Positions 33,696 through 42,229 are shown, numbered from the stretch's first letter. The stretch: 46,211 nt of DNA from an uncultured Kiritimatiellota bacterium (GCA_934635385.1 CAKTZI010000028.1:1-46211); one strand, 5' to 3'. Numbers and translations are program-made. Notes: generated by a model from the letters alone, not told the origin.

Positions 33696-34878
33696 GTTGC
33701 TTAACTCCAGGGATGTGTTGAACAGATCGGTTGTGCTTGTGCAGCTCGCTTCGGGATGCCGCTCGCCCCGCCGAACGCGCCGACACCGCAGCGGAGCGGC
33801 GCGTCGAGGCGCGCACGACGAGCGGCGCCGGCAGCAGGATCTCCGCCGGCGGCAGCGTTGGGTTCACGAGCCGCCGCAGAAGCCGGTCGAACGCCGTCTC
33901 GGCGATGAGGTCGCACGGCTGGTGAATCGTCGTCAGCTGCGGCGTCATGACGCGCGCCGTGCTCGTGTCGTCAAAGCCCGCGAGCAAAATGTCGTCCGGC
34001 ACACGCAGCCCCAGCCCGTCCAGCGTGTTCTTCAGGAGCGCCGCCGTGAGGTCGGTGCCGCAGATGATCGCGTCCGGCCTGTGCCGGCGCACGTGCCGCC
34101 GAATCGCCGCCGTGTCTTCGGGTCGCGCGTCAATGACGCCGCCCTCGGACGCGACACCCCGCATCCGCAGCGCGTTCATCACGCCGTTGACGCGCCGGTA
34201 CATGTTCGCCGAATGGTCGGCGTGCATCAGGAAGTGGACGTTCCGCGCGCCCGCCGCGAGCAGGTGTTCGGTGAGGCAGCCGCCGGCCGACTCGTTGTCG
34301 ATGCTCACGAGGTCGTAGTCGCTGCGGCGCGGCGGCTTCACGAAGTCGCAGTCGATCAGCACGACCGGCACCTGCGCGTCCGCGAAGACGGACAGGATCT
34401 CGCGGTTGCACGCCTCCGTGTCCGTCACGAACTCCAGCGGCTGGTAGATGACGCCGGAGACGCCCTCGCGCACGATCGTCTCGGCGAACCGCTTCGCCTG
34501 GTCGACGCGCGCCTTCGCGTCCTTCGCGGAGACGTCGCCGAAGAGCAGCGTCCGCTCGGCCTTCTGCGCACAGCGCGAGACGCCGCTCACGAGGGCGGAG
34601 AAGAAGTCCGAGTAGGCGACGCCCGGTACGATGAGCCCGATGGGGCCGCCGCTCCGCTGGGCGCTCTTCGTCAGGAACGTGCCCTTGCCGCGCCGCCGCA
34701 CGAGGTAGCCCTTCGCGCTCAGGTTCTGAAGAGCCTGCGCGACGACCGAGCGCTTGACGCCGAAGCGGCGCGCGAGTCCGCGCTCGCTGGGGAACGGATT
34801 CGCCGCCGCAAGGTACTTTCCGCTGAGGATTTCCTTCCTCAGGGTCGCAATGATCAGGCTTGTCTCGTTGGCTTTCAT
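33673..34878 (-). CDS. GntR/LacI hybrid transcriptional regulator (AraR-like)
   Basis: A 401-residue regulator. Residues 1 to about 68 are a GntR-type winged HTH: LIIATLRKEILSGKY, NPFPSERGLARRFGVKRSVV, LSAKGYLVRRRGKGTFL. Residues 75-360 are a LacI-type sugar-binding domain: IGLIVPGVAYSDFFSALVSG, GVIYQPLEF, VPVVLIDCDF, DAIICGTDLTAALLK, DDILLAGFDDTSTARVMTPQ, TTIHQP. The combination is that of AraR, which binds operator dyads and releases them on sugar binding. ATG 34878 is chosen over a longer frame that would span its own promoter. The tail (residues 365-401) is Arg/Ser-rich and partly overlaps the GH29 start. Its promoter carries the same dyad as two target genes, so autoregulation is likely. 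Confidence 0.9.
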   Translation of the reverse strand: MKANETSLIIATLRKEILSGKYLAAANPFPSERGLARRFGVKRSVVAQALQNLSAKGYLVRRRGKGTFLTKSAQRSGGPIGLIVPGVAYSDFFSALVSGVSRCAQKAERTLLFGDVSAKDAKARVDQAKRFAETIVREGVSGVIYQPLEFVTDTEACNREILSVFADAQVPVVLIDCDFVKPPRRSDYDLVSIDNESAGGCLTEHLLAAGARNVHFLMHADHSANMYRRVNGVMNALRMRGVASEGGVIDARPEDTAAIRRHVRRHRPDAIICGTDLTAALLKNTLDGLGLRVPDDILLAGFDDTSTARVMTPQLTTIHQPCDLIAETAFDRLLRRLVNPTLPPAEILLPAPLVVRASTRRSAAVSARSAGRAASRSELHKHNRSVQHIPGVKQHGTVFDL

Positions 34879-34903
34879 GAGTCGATTCCCGGCTACAGGT
34901 TGT

Positions 34904-34949
34904 AGTATAGCCGAAATCTGTCCCAAAAGCCAATCTGGCTGGCCACTTT
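34904..34949 (-). promoter_or_regulatory. Regulon promoter P3 (regulator-GH29) with TGGC-NN-GCCA dyad
   Basis: On the minus strand: TGGCCAGCCA (34936-34945), -35 TTGGCT (34928-34933), an 18-base spacer and -10 TATACT (34904-34909). The two central bases (CA) are the complement of those in P1/P2 (TG), so the outer TGGC/GCCA arms are the conserved part. Transcription would start about 19 bases before ATG 34878. Confidence 0.8.
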
Positions 34950-35005
34950 TCTGGTCAGGAGTCGTCGCGGCATGGCCCATTGGCCCGACAGCGCACCCGA
35001 ACCGA

Positions 35006-35899
35006 TTACACGGGTTCGAGAATCCAGCGCTTGTTGAACCAGTACCAGTCGCCCGGACGCTCGCGAATGGCGGCGTCCAGAAGCCGCATCGCCTCGCGCG
35101 TCAGGCGCGCAGCCTCGGCCTTCTTGTCCGCCGCGTGCGGATCGGGCCGCAGCGTCGCGAGGTGGTTGAGGACGTGGCGTCCGTTTTCGCGATACATCTG
35201 CGCGACGACGATCGGCGCGTTGCAGCGGACGGCGAACATCGCCCCCGCATGCGAGACGTTCGCCTTGCCGCCGAGGAAGTCGGCCGAGACGTCCGGCCGG
35301 CGGACGCGCAGGTCTGGCAGAATCGCGAACGCGCGCCCTGCCTCCAGCTTCTCCTTGATCCGCACGAGCGTCTCGCGGCAGTCGCGGTCCAGCACCTCGA
35401 TGTCGCCGTACTGGCGCTTCATCCAGGCGTCAAGCTTCGGGTTGCGCTGGCGCGCGGCGATGGCGAAGAGCGGCAGCCCGTACTTCGCCATCGACCAGGC
35501 CGCCATGTACCAGTTGCCGGAATGCGGCACCATGATGACGACGCCCCTGCCCTCGTCGACGTAGGCCTGAAGCCTGTCCTTGTAAAGGGCCCCGTCGACG
35601 ACATGACGATCCATCCACGCCCGGTCAAGGCGCGGCGCACGCATCATCTCGACGCCGGTCTGGAAAACGTTCTGCAACGAGCGGACGGCGACCGCCGTCG
35701 CCTCCTTCTCGCTCATCGCGGGAAAGACGCTGCGGATGCGCGCGAGCGTCCGCGCACGCTTGAAGCCGAAGACGCGGAACGCCATCCAGCCCAGTCCGCG
35801 CGCCGCCGCCGTCGCGAGCGGATAGGGAATCGCGTTCACGAGCGCGCAGACGGCGCGGAGCGCACCGTATTCCACGTTGACGGCAAAACGCGACTTCAT
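35006..35899 (-). CDS. LpxL/HtrB-family lysophospholipid/lipid A acyltransferase
   Basis: A 297-residue membrane-associated acyltransferase of the lipid A late-acylation family. Features are an N-terminal hydrophobic anchor (YGALRAVCALVNAIPYPLA), GRGVVIMVPHSGNW (117-130), a LPDLRVRRPDVSADFLG segment where the family has DQ..., and the C-terminal WYWFNKRW, which matches the usual W.W.H.RW end. The catalytic motif should be H-x4-E/D; here H126 is followed five residues later by Y131. The acceptor or mechanism may therefore differ, or the enzyme may be inactive. The start has a G-rich ribosome binding site (AAGGGGGG) upstream. It is 27 bp after the DUF2723 gene and probably in its operon. Confidence 0.8.
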   Translation of the reverse strand: MKSRFAVNVEYGALRAVCALVNAIPYPLATAAARGLGWMAFRVFGFKRARTLARIRSVFPAMSEKEATAVAVRSLQNVFQTGVEMMRAPRLDRAWMDRHVVDGALYKDRLQAYVDEGRGVVIMVPHSGNWYMAAWSMAKYGLPLFAIAARQRNPKLDAWMKRQYGDIEVLDRDCRETLVRIKEKLEAGRAFAILPDLRVRRPDVSADFLGGKANVSHAGAMFAVRCNAPIVVAQMYRENGRHVLNHLATLRPDPHAADKKAEAARLTREAMRLLDAAIRERPGDWYWFNKRWILEPV

Positions 35900-35926
35900 C
35901 GAACAAAGCCCCCCTTCCGTCTCGCT

Positions 35927-38900
35927 CTACCGCCGCTGCTGGAAGAGCGGCGCGGCGAGCTCGTAGAGTTCCTGATCCCGCTGCAGCCGCTGGAAGAGCG
36001 TCTGCGAATCGATTCGGTAGCCCTGGATGAAGCTCTGCTGCGCGGCCTGCTTGCGCCCCGTGCGGTGCTGGAGCTTCGCGAGGTCGGCCCAGGCGTTCGC
36101 GTCGCCCTGCGGATTCGCCTTCAGGTAGCGGTTCAGCGCCTTCTCGGCGTCCGCGTCCTGCCGCGCGTCGAGGAAGATGCGCACCAGCAGCTGCAGGGTC
36201 TGCGCATCGGCCGTCTTGTCCGCGAGGCCGTGCGCGAGCGACGCGGCCTCCGCGACGCGCCCCAGCTCGTAGTAGCAGCCCGCGAGCGCGAGCGTGTCCG
36301 CGTCATCGAGCGTCTTGTCGCGCCGCTTCGCCTCCAGCCGCTGGACTTCCGTCGTCAGGGCGCGGACGCGCGTGACATAGCTTCGGAGGCTCGCCGTGCG
36401 CTTGTTGTTGGGGTCGATCAGATCCGTGTAGTCCATCAGCTCCAGCACGATGTCCCACTTGCGGAACGGCAGCAGGCATTCCTGCGCGTAGCGGAACGTC
36501 GCCTCCGGCGAAGCCGGGTAGAGCAGCACCGCCTCGCGGAACGCCTGCGCGCCCTCGCGGTAGCGCCCCTGCTTCTGGTAGAGGCCAGCGATCGCCGCGC
36601 GCAGCTTCGAGAAGCTCTTCTGCCCCGCGAAGTCGCGCCGGTACATCGGGTCGTCCAGGAGCCGCCGCGTGTACCAGTCCCAGAAGTCGCGGTCCTGCGC
36701 GGCGCGCTTCGCGTCATACGGCGTCGGGTCGGCGTTGATCTTCATGATGAGGCCGTGCGGCGAGAGGTACGGGTACATCCACGGGATGACGTACGACTCC
36801 TCGACGTAGAACGCGTGCCGCAGACGGTCGTGGTCGTGCATCATCTTCGTGAGGATGCCGTTGATCTCCATGACGCCGAGGGCGCCCGTCACCTGCACAC
36901 GCCCGTTCTGGATCTGCAGGTCGCCGTTCGCCGGGCGCACCCCGCGCTGAACCTCGTCCACGTAGATGTTGAACGCCTCGGCCGAGTCCTCCTTCGACGG
37001 AATCCAGATCTCGTCGCCGTAGAGGTCGCGCTCGACGGACATGTACGTGTCGTCCGCGAGGGCGTTCTGCGTGATGAGGTAGACGTCGGGACGGAACTTC
37101 GCCGAATAGATCATGTAGGTCGGCACGAACCGCCCTGGATCGGTTCCGCCGAAGAAGATCGCGAACTTCTCCATCGGCGGCGGATACGTCGGGTCGGGCA
37201 GCGGCTCCTCGTCCGCGACGACCTGCTCGTTGATCGCCTTCGCGCCCTCCAGCTGGTAGGCGCCGAACTGCCAGCCGAAGGTGTGGCCGTTCTGCTCGTT
37301 GCCGCCGAGCTCGAAGACCATCCGCTCGTCGGTGTAGTTCTGGACGATCGGGTAGACGGCGCAGACGAGGATCGTCAGCCCCGCGACGCACGCGGCGATC
37401 GCGATGCCGCCGCTGCGGCGGATGCGGCGGCTCGTCAAGCGCTGCTCCACGCCGTCCGCCGGCAGGACGTTCGCCGCCTTGCGCTGGAAGATCCGCAGCG
37501 CGGCCGCCGCCGTGAAGACGAGGCCGTAGCCGATCCAGAGCGCGATCATCGCGTGCGAGGAGATGAACTTCACCTTCTGGATGAAGCCGTCCTGCACGTC
37601 GCCCTTCACGTTCGCGAGCAGGATGAGGAGGCCGGACATCATGAGGAAGCACGCCGCCGCCGCGACCATCCACTGCCAGAACGTCTTGCGGTGCGACTTC
37701 TCGACGATCCAGTGGCCCGCCGCGAACGGCACGAGCGCGAACGGCACGAGCAGGTCGGTGAACTGCACCATCACGTCGCCGAAGTAGTGGCCCATCTGCC
37801 GGAAGAAGAACGAGAGGAACGCGCCGACGGACGGGAAGCTCGGCACGCCGATCGCCTCGTACTGGCCGCGCATGATCGCGTGCTTGAAGCCCTCCCACGT
37901 GCGCGGATAGCCCCAGTTCATCGGCGGGTTGCGCAGGTCGGATACGATCGGCATGTAGGCGTAGAACGAGACGCCGAGCTGCGCGAAGAACGCCGCACCC
38001 GCGACGGAGCGTCCGTTCGGCAGGGTCAGCCACGCGAGCGCCAAGAGGACGAAGTTCCACGCGATCGGCCAGGCGAACCACCAGCTCGCCGGATGCGTCA
38101 GCCCGTTCAGCGCGCCGTGCGACAGGAGGATGAACGCCGCGACGTGAAGCCCCGCGACGGGAATCGCGAACGAGAGGCCCTTGCGGACGAACGACGTCAG
38201 CACGAAGAGCAGCGCGACGAGGAGCGCGAACATCCCCGTCGACTTGCCCCACGGGAACGCGGGCCCCGTGTAGCCCGCCGCGTCCGCCGTCGGCACGGTG
38301 GCCGCGACGAGGATCGCCGCGAGCGACAGCCCGGCGGAGACGAGCAGTTCGCGGTTGAACTGCGCCGCGAGGCGCGGGAAGAGGCCGTCCGCGTCGTCGT
38401 CCGCCCCCTTCAGGGACGCGAGGACGGCCGCGACGACCGATCCGGCGCAGAGCGCGGCGATCACGGCGTAGCGCGTCGGCGCAATGAGCGGCGCGATCTC
38501 GGCCGTCACGCCCGTCCACGTGTTCTTCGAGACGAAGACGAACGACGTCAGGAAGACGAGCGCAGCCGCGCCGCCGCCCACGGCGAGGACGACCTTCGCC
38601 GCCTTCTCGGCCTGGCCGCGCCGCTTCAGGACGGCCGCCGCGACGAGCGCGCCCACGAGCGCGACGAGCGCGACCGCGAGCACCGTCGAAGACGGCGTCG
38701 TGACGGCCTCGTTCACGAGCGGTGCGTGCTTGCTGATGACGTTCGCCTGCATGTAGCGGTCGGCGCGCGCGAGCTGGCCGATCTGCAAGAGCTGCCACGT
38801 CATCCCGACGGGCACGAGGTAGATGAAGACGTCGCGGAAGAGCCCGATGTTGCGCATCGCGATCACGAGCGCGAGCGGCACGATCGCGAAGAGAAGCACC

Positions 38901-39496
38901 TGATAGTTCGTGAGACCGAGGCCGAAGACGAACGCCGTCATCCAGAGGATCTTGTCCGACGGACGACGCATCCAGCGGTAGGAGAGCAGGAAGACCCACA
39001 TCAGGAAGAGTGCGTTCAGCGAGTAGATCTCGACGATCGTCGACTGCGACCACTCGACCGGCGAGAGCGAGAACGTGAGCGCGCCGCCCACCGCGCCGCC
39101 GAACGCGAGCAGGCCCGACGGACGGATCGCGTGGAAGTCGGGGTTCTCGTCATCGCGGCCGATGAAGTCGCACGACGAGCGGCAGATGAGCATCGCCGTG
39201 CAGCCCGCCGCGAGCGCGCCGAACGTCGCCGAGCAGAGCGAGACGGCCCACGCGGGCGTCGGGTGGCCCATGTACGTCACCCAGCCGAACGCCTTGCAGA
39301 ACAGCCACGAGCAGAACGTCCAGAACGGATAGCCCGGCGGATGCGGCACACCGAGGTTCGCGGCGGCGGTCGCCAGCTCGCCCGAGTCCTCCAGGCCGAC
39401 GGAGGGGCCGAGCGTGAGGAAGTAGACGACGAACGTGATGAGCGTGGCGGCCCAAAACGCCGCCCAGTCGAGCTTCGTAAAGAACTTGTCCTTCAT
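35927..39496 (-). CDS. DUF2723 (GT117-like) membrane glycosyltransferase with TPR tail
   Basis: An 1189-residue polytopic membrane protein. The N terminus is typical of DUF2723: a first membrane segment (FWAATLITFVVYFLTLG), then LEDSGELATAAANLGVPHPP with acidic E36, D37 and E40 in the first external loop, like the DE motif of protein O-mannosyltransferases. Many hydrophobic segments follow to about residue 740. A soluble C-terminal region (about 800-1189) ends in TPR-like helices (LRAAIAGLYQKQGRYREGAQ, WADLAKLQHRTGRKQAAQQS). The family is thought to move sugars from lipid carriers to secreted proteins or glycans. ATG 39496 lies 11 bases after TATAAT, so the leader is almost absent. It stands between the ComEC-like and acyltransferase genes. 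Confidence 0.85.
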   Translation of the reverse strand: MKDKFFTKLDWAAFWAATLITFVVYFLTLGPSVGLEDSGELATAAANLGVPHPPGYPFWTFCSWLFCKAFGWVTYMGHPTPAWAVSLCSATFGALAAGCTAMLICRSSCDFIGRDDENPDFHAIRPSGLLAFGGAVGGALTFSLSPVEWSQSTIVEIYSLNALFLMWVFLLSYRWMRRPSDKILWMTAFVFGLGLTNYQVLLFAIVPLALVIAMRNIGLFRDVFIYLVPVGMTWQLLQIGQLARADRYMQANVISKHAPLVNEAVTTPSSTVLAVALVALVGALVAAAVLKRRGQAEKAAKVVLAVGGGAAALVFLTSFVFVSKNTWTGVTAEIAPLIAPTRYAVIAALCAGSVVAAVLASLKGADDDADGLFPRLAAQFNRELLVSAGLSLAAILVAATVPTADAAGYTGPAFPWGKSTGMFALLVALLFVLTSFVRKGLSFAIPVAGLHVAAFILLSHGALNGLTHPASWWFAWPIAWNFVLLALAWLTLPNGRSVAGAAFFAQLGVSFYAYMPIVSDLRNPPMNWGYPRTWEGFKHAIMRGQYEAIGVPSFPSVGAFLSFFFRQMGHYFGDVMVQFTDLLVPFALVPFAAGHWIVEKSHRKTFWQWMVAAAACFLMMSGLLILLANVKGDVQDGFIQKVKFISSHAMIALWIGYGLVFTAAAALRIFQRKAANVLPADGVEQRLTSRRIRRSGGIAIAACVAGLTILVCAVYPIVQNYTDERMVFELGGNEQNGHTFGWQFGAYQLEGAKAINEQVVADEEPLPDPTYPPPMEKFAIFFGGTDPGRFVPTYMIYSAKFRPDVYLITQNALADDTYMSVERDLYGDEIWIPSKEDSAEAFNIYVDEVQRGVRPANGDLQIQNGRVQVTGALGVMEINGILTKMMHDHDRLRHAFYVEESYVIPWMYPYLSPHGLIMKINADPTPYDAKRAAQDRDFWDWYTRRLLDDPMYRRDFAGQKSFSKLRAAIAGLYQKQGRYREGAQAFREAVLLYPASPEATFRYAQECLLPFRKWDIVLELMDYTDLIDPNNKRTASLRSYVTRVRALTTEVQRLEAKRRDKTLDDADTLALAGCYYELGRVAEAASLAHGLADKTADAQTLQLLVRIFLDARQDADAEKALNRYLKANPQGDANAWADLAKLQHRTGRKQAAQQSFIQGYRIDSQTLFQRLQRDQELYELAAPLFQQRR

Positions 39497-39507
39497 ATGG
39501 GCGTTGA

Positions 39508-39513
39508 ATTATA
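39508..39513 (-). promoter_or_regulatory. -10 box of the DUF2723 gene
   Basis: On the minus strand TTTTTTGG precedes TATAAT (39508-39513). No convincing -35. The predicted start of transcription is 4-5 bases before ATG 39496. It shares the TTTGG-TATAAT form seen at several other starts. Confidence 0.55.
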
Positions 39514-39556
39514 CCAAAAAACCGCCGCTGTTTCTTCACCGCGCCGCAGCACTGCT

Positions 39557-40750
39557 TTAGAGACAGGAGTCCTTGCGTGCGCGCCACAGCCTGTGCGACA
39601 GCAGGACAAGCCCCAGCGCGACATACCAGGCGAGGCAGGTGGACACGGGCCATTTCGGGACCTCGGCGTTCGCCCCCGGCAGACGAGCAACGCCGTCGGA
39701 GAGGATGACCATCGCGCGCGTGAACAGGGCCGAGAGGCCGTTGAGGTGCGCCGCCAGCGGCTCCGACACGAAGCTCGCCAAAAGCCCGACCGCGCCGGCG
39801 TAGACCGTCACGCCCGCCGCCGGAACGAGCGCGAGATTCGCCAGAATGCCCCCCGGCGTCACGCGCCCGAACACGTGCGCGGCGATCGGCACACCCGCCG
39901 CCCAGGCGGCGACGGCCACGGCCAGCGTCTTGCCCAGCCCCTCCGGGCGGTCGCGCAGACGGTCGCCGACGACGAGAATCGCCAGCATGACGGCGAACGA
40001 CAGGCCGCACCCGACATCCTCGATCATCGTCGGCCGCAGGCCGTAGACGCCGAGAAACGTCAGCGACCACGCGACGACACCGTTCGGCCGTCGCCCGAAC
40101 AGCGGCGCGAGACAGGCGAGGCTCGCCATCACGCCGGCCCGCACGGCGCTCGGCGGAAAGCCGATGAGCGCCAGGTACGCCCAGAGAATCGGAATCGTCG
40201 CCGCCGCCGCGAACCGTCGCGGCAGCCAGAGGAGACGCAGCAGGAAAACGAGGACGCGCGCAATCGCCATCACGTGCAGCCCCGAAATCGCGAACACGTG
40301 AATCGTCCCCGCCCCGACAAACGTCTGGCGGAGCGGACGCGGCAGGTTCGCGCGCTCACCGAGCAGGATCGCCCGGTTGAGTGCGACAACCTCGCGGTCG
40401 AACGCGATGCCGAGGGACACGCGGCGCATGAAGTCGCGTCGCGTCGCCCGCAGGGCCGGCGGCACGTCCGTCGCCGCCCCACGCCGCCGCGTCGCCTCAC
40501 ACAGCCACGGGCTTTCTCGATAGACGCGCGCACGTTCGCCCGTCACGGCCCAGAAGAGCGTCGCCCCCGCCAGCGCCAGCGCGGCGAGCGGCCAGGCGCG
40601 GACAGCCCCGGCATAGCCGAAGACCGCGACCAGCAGCGCGCACACGGCGACAACCGGCCAGACCGCCGTCAGCATCGGCGTCTGCGCGGCGACGAACTCG
40701 CCCGCCGCCAGCGCGGCACAGGCGAAAAGCAACTTGTTGGATGTCGTCAA
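39557..40750 (-). CDS. ComEC/Rec2 competence-domain protein, minimal form
   Basis: A 397-residue polytopic membrane protein matching the central Competence domain of ComEC: GERANLPRPLRQTFVGAGT, IHVFAISGLHVMAIARVL (150-167), GFPPSAVRAGVMASLACLAP, and VGCGLSFAVMLAILVVGDRL. ComEC passes single-stranded DNA through the inner membrane during transformation. Usual ComEC proteins of 700-800 residues also have an N-terminal OB-like domain and a C-terminal metallo-beta-lactamase-like domain; both are absent, so it is truncated or specialised. The start is TTG at 40750, with AAGGGAAAAGGA upstream. An extended -10 and four TTAAGG boxes lie before it. Confidence 0.8.
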   Translation of the reverse strand: MTTSNKLLFACAALAAGEFVAAQTPMLTAVWPVVAVCALLVAVFGYAGAVRAWPLAALALAGATLFWAVTGERARVYRESPWLCEATRRRGAATDVPPALRATRRDFMRRVSLGIAFDREVVALNRAILLGERANLPRPLRQTFVGAGTIHVFAISGLHVMAIARVLVFLLRLLWLPRRFAAAATIPILWAYLALIGFPPSAVRAGVMASLACLAPLFGRRPNGVVAWSLTFLGVYGLRPTMIEDVGCGLSFAVMLAILVVGDRLRDRPEGLGKTLAVAVAAWAAGVPIAAHVFGRVTPGGILANLALVPAAGVTVYAGAVGLLASFVSEPLAAHLNGLSALFTRAMVILSDGVARLPGANAEVPKWPVSTCLAWYVALGLVLLSHRLWRARKDSCL

Positions 40751-40776
40751 GGTCCTTTTCCCTTCGATGTGCGCAT

Positions 40777-40843
40777 ATCATAGCACATCGCGGGAAAAGA
40801 AGCCTTAATTTTACCTTAAGATTTACCTTAAGATTTCTTAAGG
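40777..40843 (-). promoter_or_regulatory. ComEC promoter with four TTAAGG boxes
   Basis: On the minus strand TGC-TATGAT (extended -10; hexamer 40777-40782). Upstream, CCTTAA/TTAAGG boxes begin at 40803, 40814, 40826 and 40837, that is 10-12 bp apart, about one helical turn. The last two also form CCTTAAG-ATTT-CTTAAGG. The AT-rich array in GC-rich DNA looks like a multi-site operator. Confidence 0.55.
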
Positions 40844-40894
40844 TTCACCCGCTTTCGGCGTCGCGGTGCATCGACGCATCGACTTCGCTTCATT

Positions 40895-41995
40895 TCAGGG
40901 CACCTCCTTCAAACGGGTGGTCACCGGCGTGAAGACCATGTTCCGGAAGTCGCAGCCGCTGTGGTCGCCCTGCAGGATGAAGGGTCCCGGCGCGTTGACG
41001 TCGCAGTCCATCGCGCCGCCCGTCACGCCGACGACCGGCAGGTTGTCGACCGTCTTCACGCCGTTGAGGACGATCGTGCAGTGGCGGTTCACGAACCAGA
41101 CGTCGACGTGCTGCCATTCGCCGAACGGCCTCTCCATCGGGGCGAGCGCCTCGGAGAGACCGCACAGGACGCCGCTGTTGCGATTGTCGAGCGCCCAGCC
41201 GTACGAGTCGCAGATGTTGACCTCGAACCGTCCCTTGAGCCACACGCCGGAATTGCTCAGCTCCGGCAGACGGAAGTCGAACGAGAGCCTGCCGTCGCCG
41301 AAGTCGCGCCGCTTCGTCTTCAGGTTGCAGCCCGCCACCCAGCCGCCGGACGGCGTGAGCTTGTGTGCCGTCGAAAGGATGCCGTCCCGGAACGACCACT
41401 GGTTCGGCAGCGGCGTCGCCTTCTGGTCTTCCTCCCAGTCGGCGAGGCCGTTCGCCAGCAGGTCGATCGGCTCTCCGTAGACGAGCGTCGCGAGATCCGG
41501 CGCAGGGCCGGGGGCGGGGACGCGCGCGCAGACGAACGAGCCGAGGTCGGGGTCTGTCCCCGCAATCGGCTGGGCCCAGAAGTTGAGATCCTTCATCTCG
41601 ACCTTCAGGCGGTCGCCGTCCACCAGCGAGCAGAAGAACCACTTGAAGTGCGTGAGCCGCCGCTGGACATAGCGGTTCGCGCCCTTCACGGACGCGGGCG
41701 GGCCCTTGCGCGGCTGGCGGAAGGCGAAGACGCCGTTCGCATAGGAAATCGTCTCTGGGTACTGGGGAATGCCCCAGCGCCAGAGCATGATCGCCTGCGG
41801 ACGCCCGATCGCGTCACGGGCGAGCGAAAGCCAGACCGCCGGATCGTGCTTCTCCCCCGGCAGGTTCCCCGCCCACATGCCCAGAACGGCCTCCGCCTGC
41901 GGCGTGGCCGCTGCCGACGCCAACGGCGCGAGCGCCAACCCCGCCGCCGTGCCAGCCACGGCCAGTTTCATCTTCATCTGCTTCAGGTTCATCAT
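40895..41995 (-). CDS. Secreted DUF1080 (3-keto-glycoside hydrolase-like) protein
   Basis: A 366-residue protein with a signal peptide (LKQMKMKLAVAGTAAGLALA) and two parts. Residues 30-180 are uncharacterised. Residues 190-355 are a concanavalin-like sandwich of the DUF1080/3-keto-disaccharide hydrolase family: WSFRDGILSTAHKLTPSGG, GRLSFDFRLPELSNSGVWLK, GRFEVNICDSYG, GEWQHVDVWFVNRHCTIVLNG, PGPFILQGDHSGCDFRNM. Relatives act on 3-keto sugars or bind glycans. GGAGG lies 9 bases before ATG 41995. A GGGGTCTGTCCCC repeat (41547-41559) is read in frame, giving AGTDPD. The leader from the -10 at 42100 is about 98 bases. Confidence 0.75.
   Translation of the reverse strand: MMNLKQMKMKLAVAGTAAGLALAPLASAAATPQAEAVLGMWAGNLPGEKHDPAVWLSLARDAIGRPQAIMLWRWGIPQYPETISYANGVFAFRQPRKGPPASVKGANRYVQRRLTHFKWFFCSLVDGDRLKVEMKDLNFWAQPIAGTDPDLGSFVCARVPAPGPAPDLATLVYGEPIDLLANGLADWEEDQKATPLPNQWSFRDGILSTAHKLTPSGGWVAGCNLKTKRRDFGDGRLSFDFRLPELSNSGVWLKGRFEVNICDSYGWALDNRNSGVLCGLSEALAPMERPFGEWQHVDVWFVNRHCTIVLNGVKTVDNLPVVGVTGGAMDCDVNAPGPFILQGDHSGCDFRNMVFTPVTTRLKEVP
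41547..41559. repeat. GGGGTCTGTCCCC repeat inside the DUF1080 gene
   Basis: A copy of the dispersed palindrome lying in frame in the region between the two parts of the protein. Confidence 0.7.
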
Positions 41996-42099
41996 CCGTT
42001 CCAACCTCCGTTTTCGTGCGCTGTCCGCACCTTGCCTTACACGTTCGCGACCTGCCGACGACACCCGCCGTCGCACACATCCCGAACACAACGGAGAAT

Positions 42100-42105
42100 A
42101 GTATA
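42100..42105 (-). promoter_or_regulatory. -10 box of the DUF1080 gene
   Basis: On the minus strand CCGAAAATTTTTGG precedes TATACT (42100-42105). No good -35 was found. Upstream, 42137-42151 holds the near-perfect palindrome CGTAAAAATTTTACG, a possible operator. Confidence 0.5.
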
Positions 42106-42187
42106 CCAAAAATTTTCGGAAAAAGAGCCAAAAAATCGTAAAAATTTTACGCCACTGAAACGAAAAATCTCCATCAAATCAATACGG

Positions 42188-42200
42188 GGGGCCTGTCCCC
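42188..42200. repeat. GGGGCCTGTCCCC repeat, intergenic
   Basis: A variant copy of the dispersed palindrome in the 120-bp gap between the AAA-ATPase gene and the DUF1080 promoter. Confidence 0.7.
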
Positions 42201-42229
42201 AAATCTGGCAGGATTTCCCTAAACGCTTT

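Noticed and set aside
34754..40783. A 2009-codon open frame on the plus strand, and others of 968, 1002 and 1607 codons (at 1857, 9145 and 40961)
   Set aside because: They are Arg/His/Val-rich shadows opposite well-recognised minus-strand genes in GC-rich DNA, with no domain, signal peptide or ribosome binding site of their own.
40903..40940. Short GCATCGAC-type repeats near 40,864 as a regulatory site
   Set aside because: Only two imperfect units are present, partly adjoining the DUF1080 stop region; this is no better than chance in GC-rich DNA.
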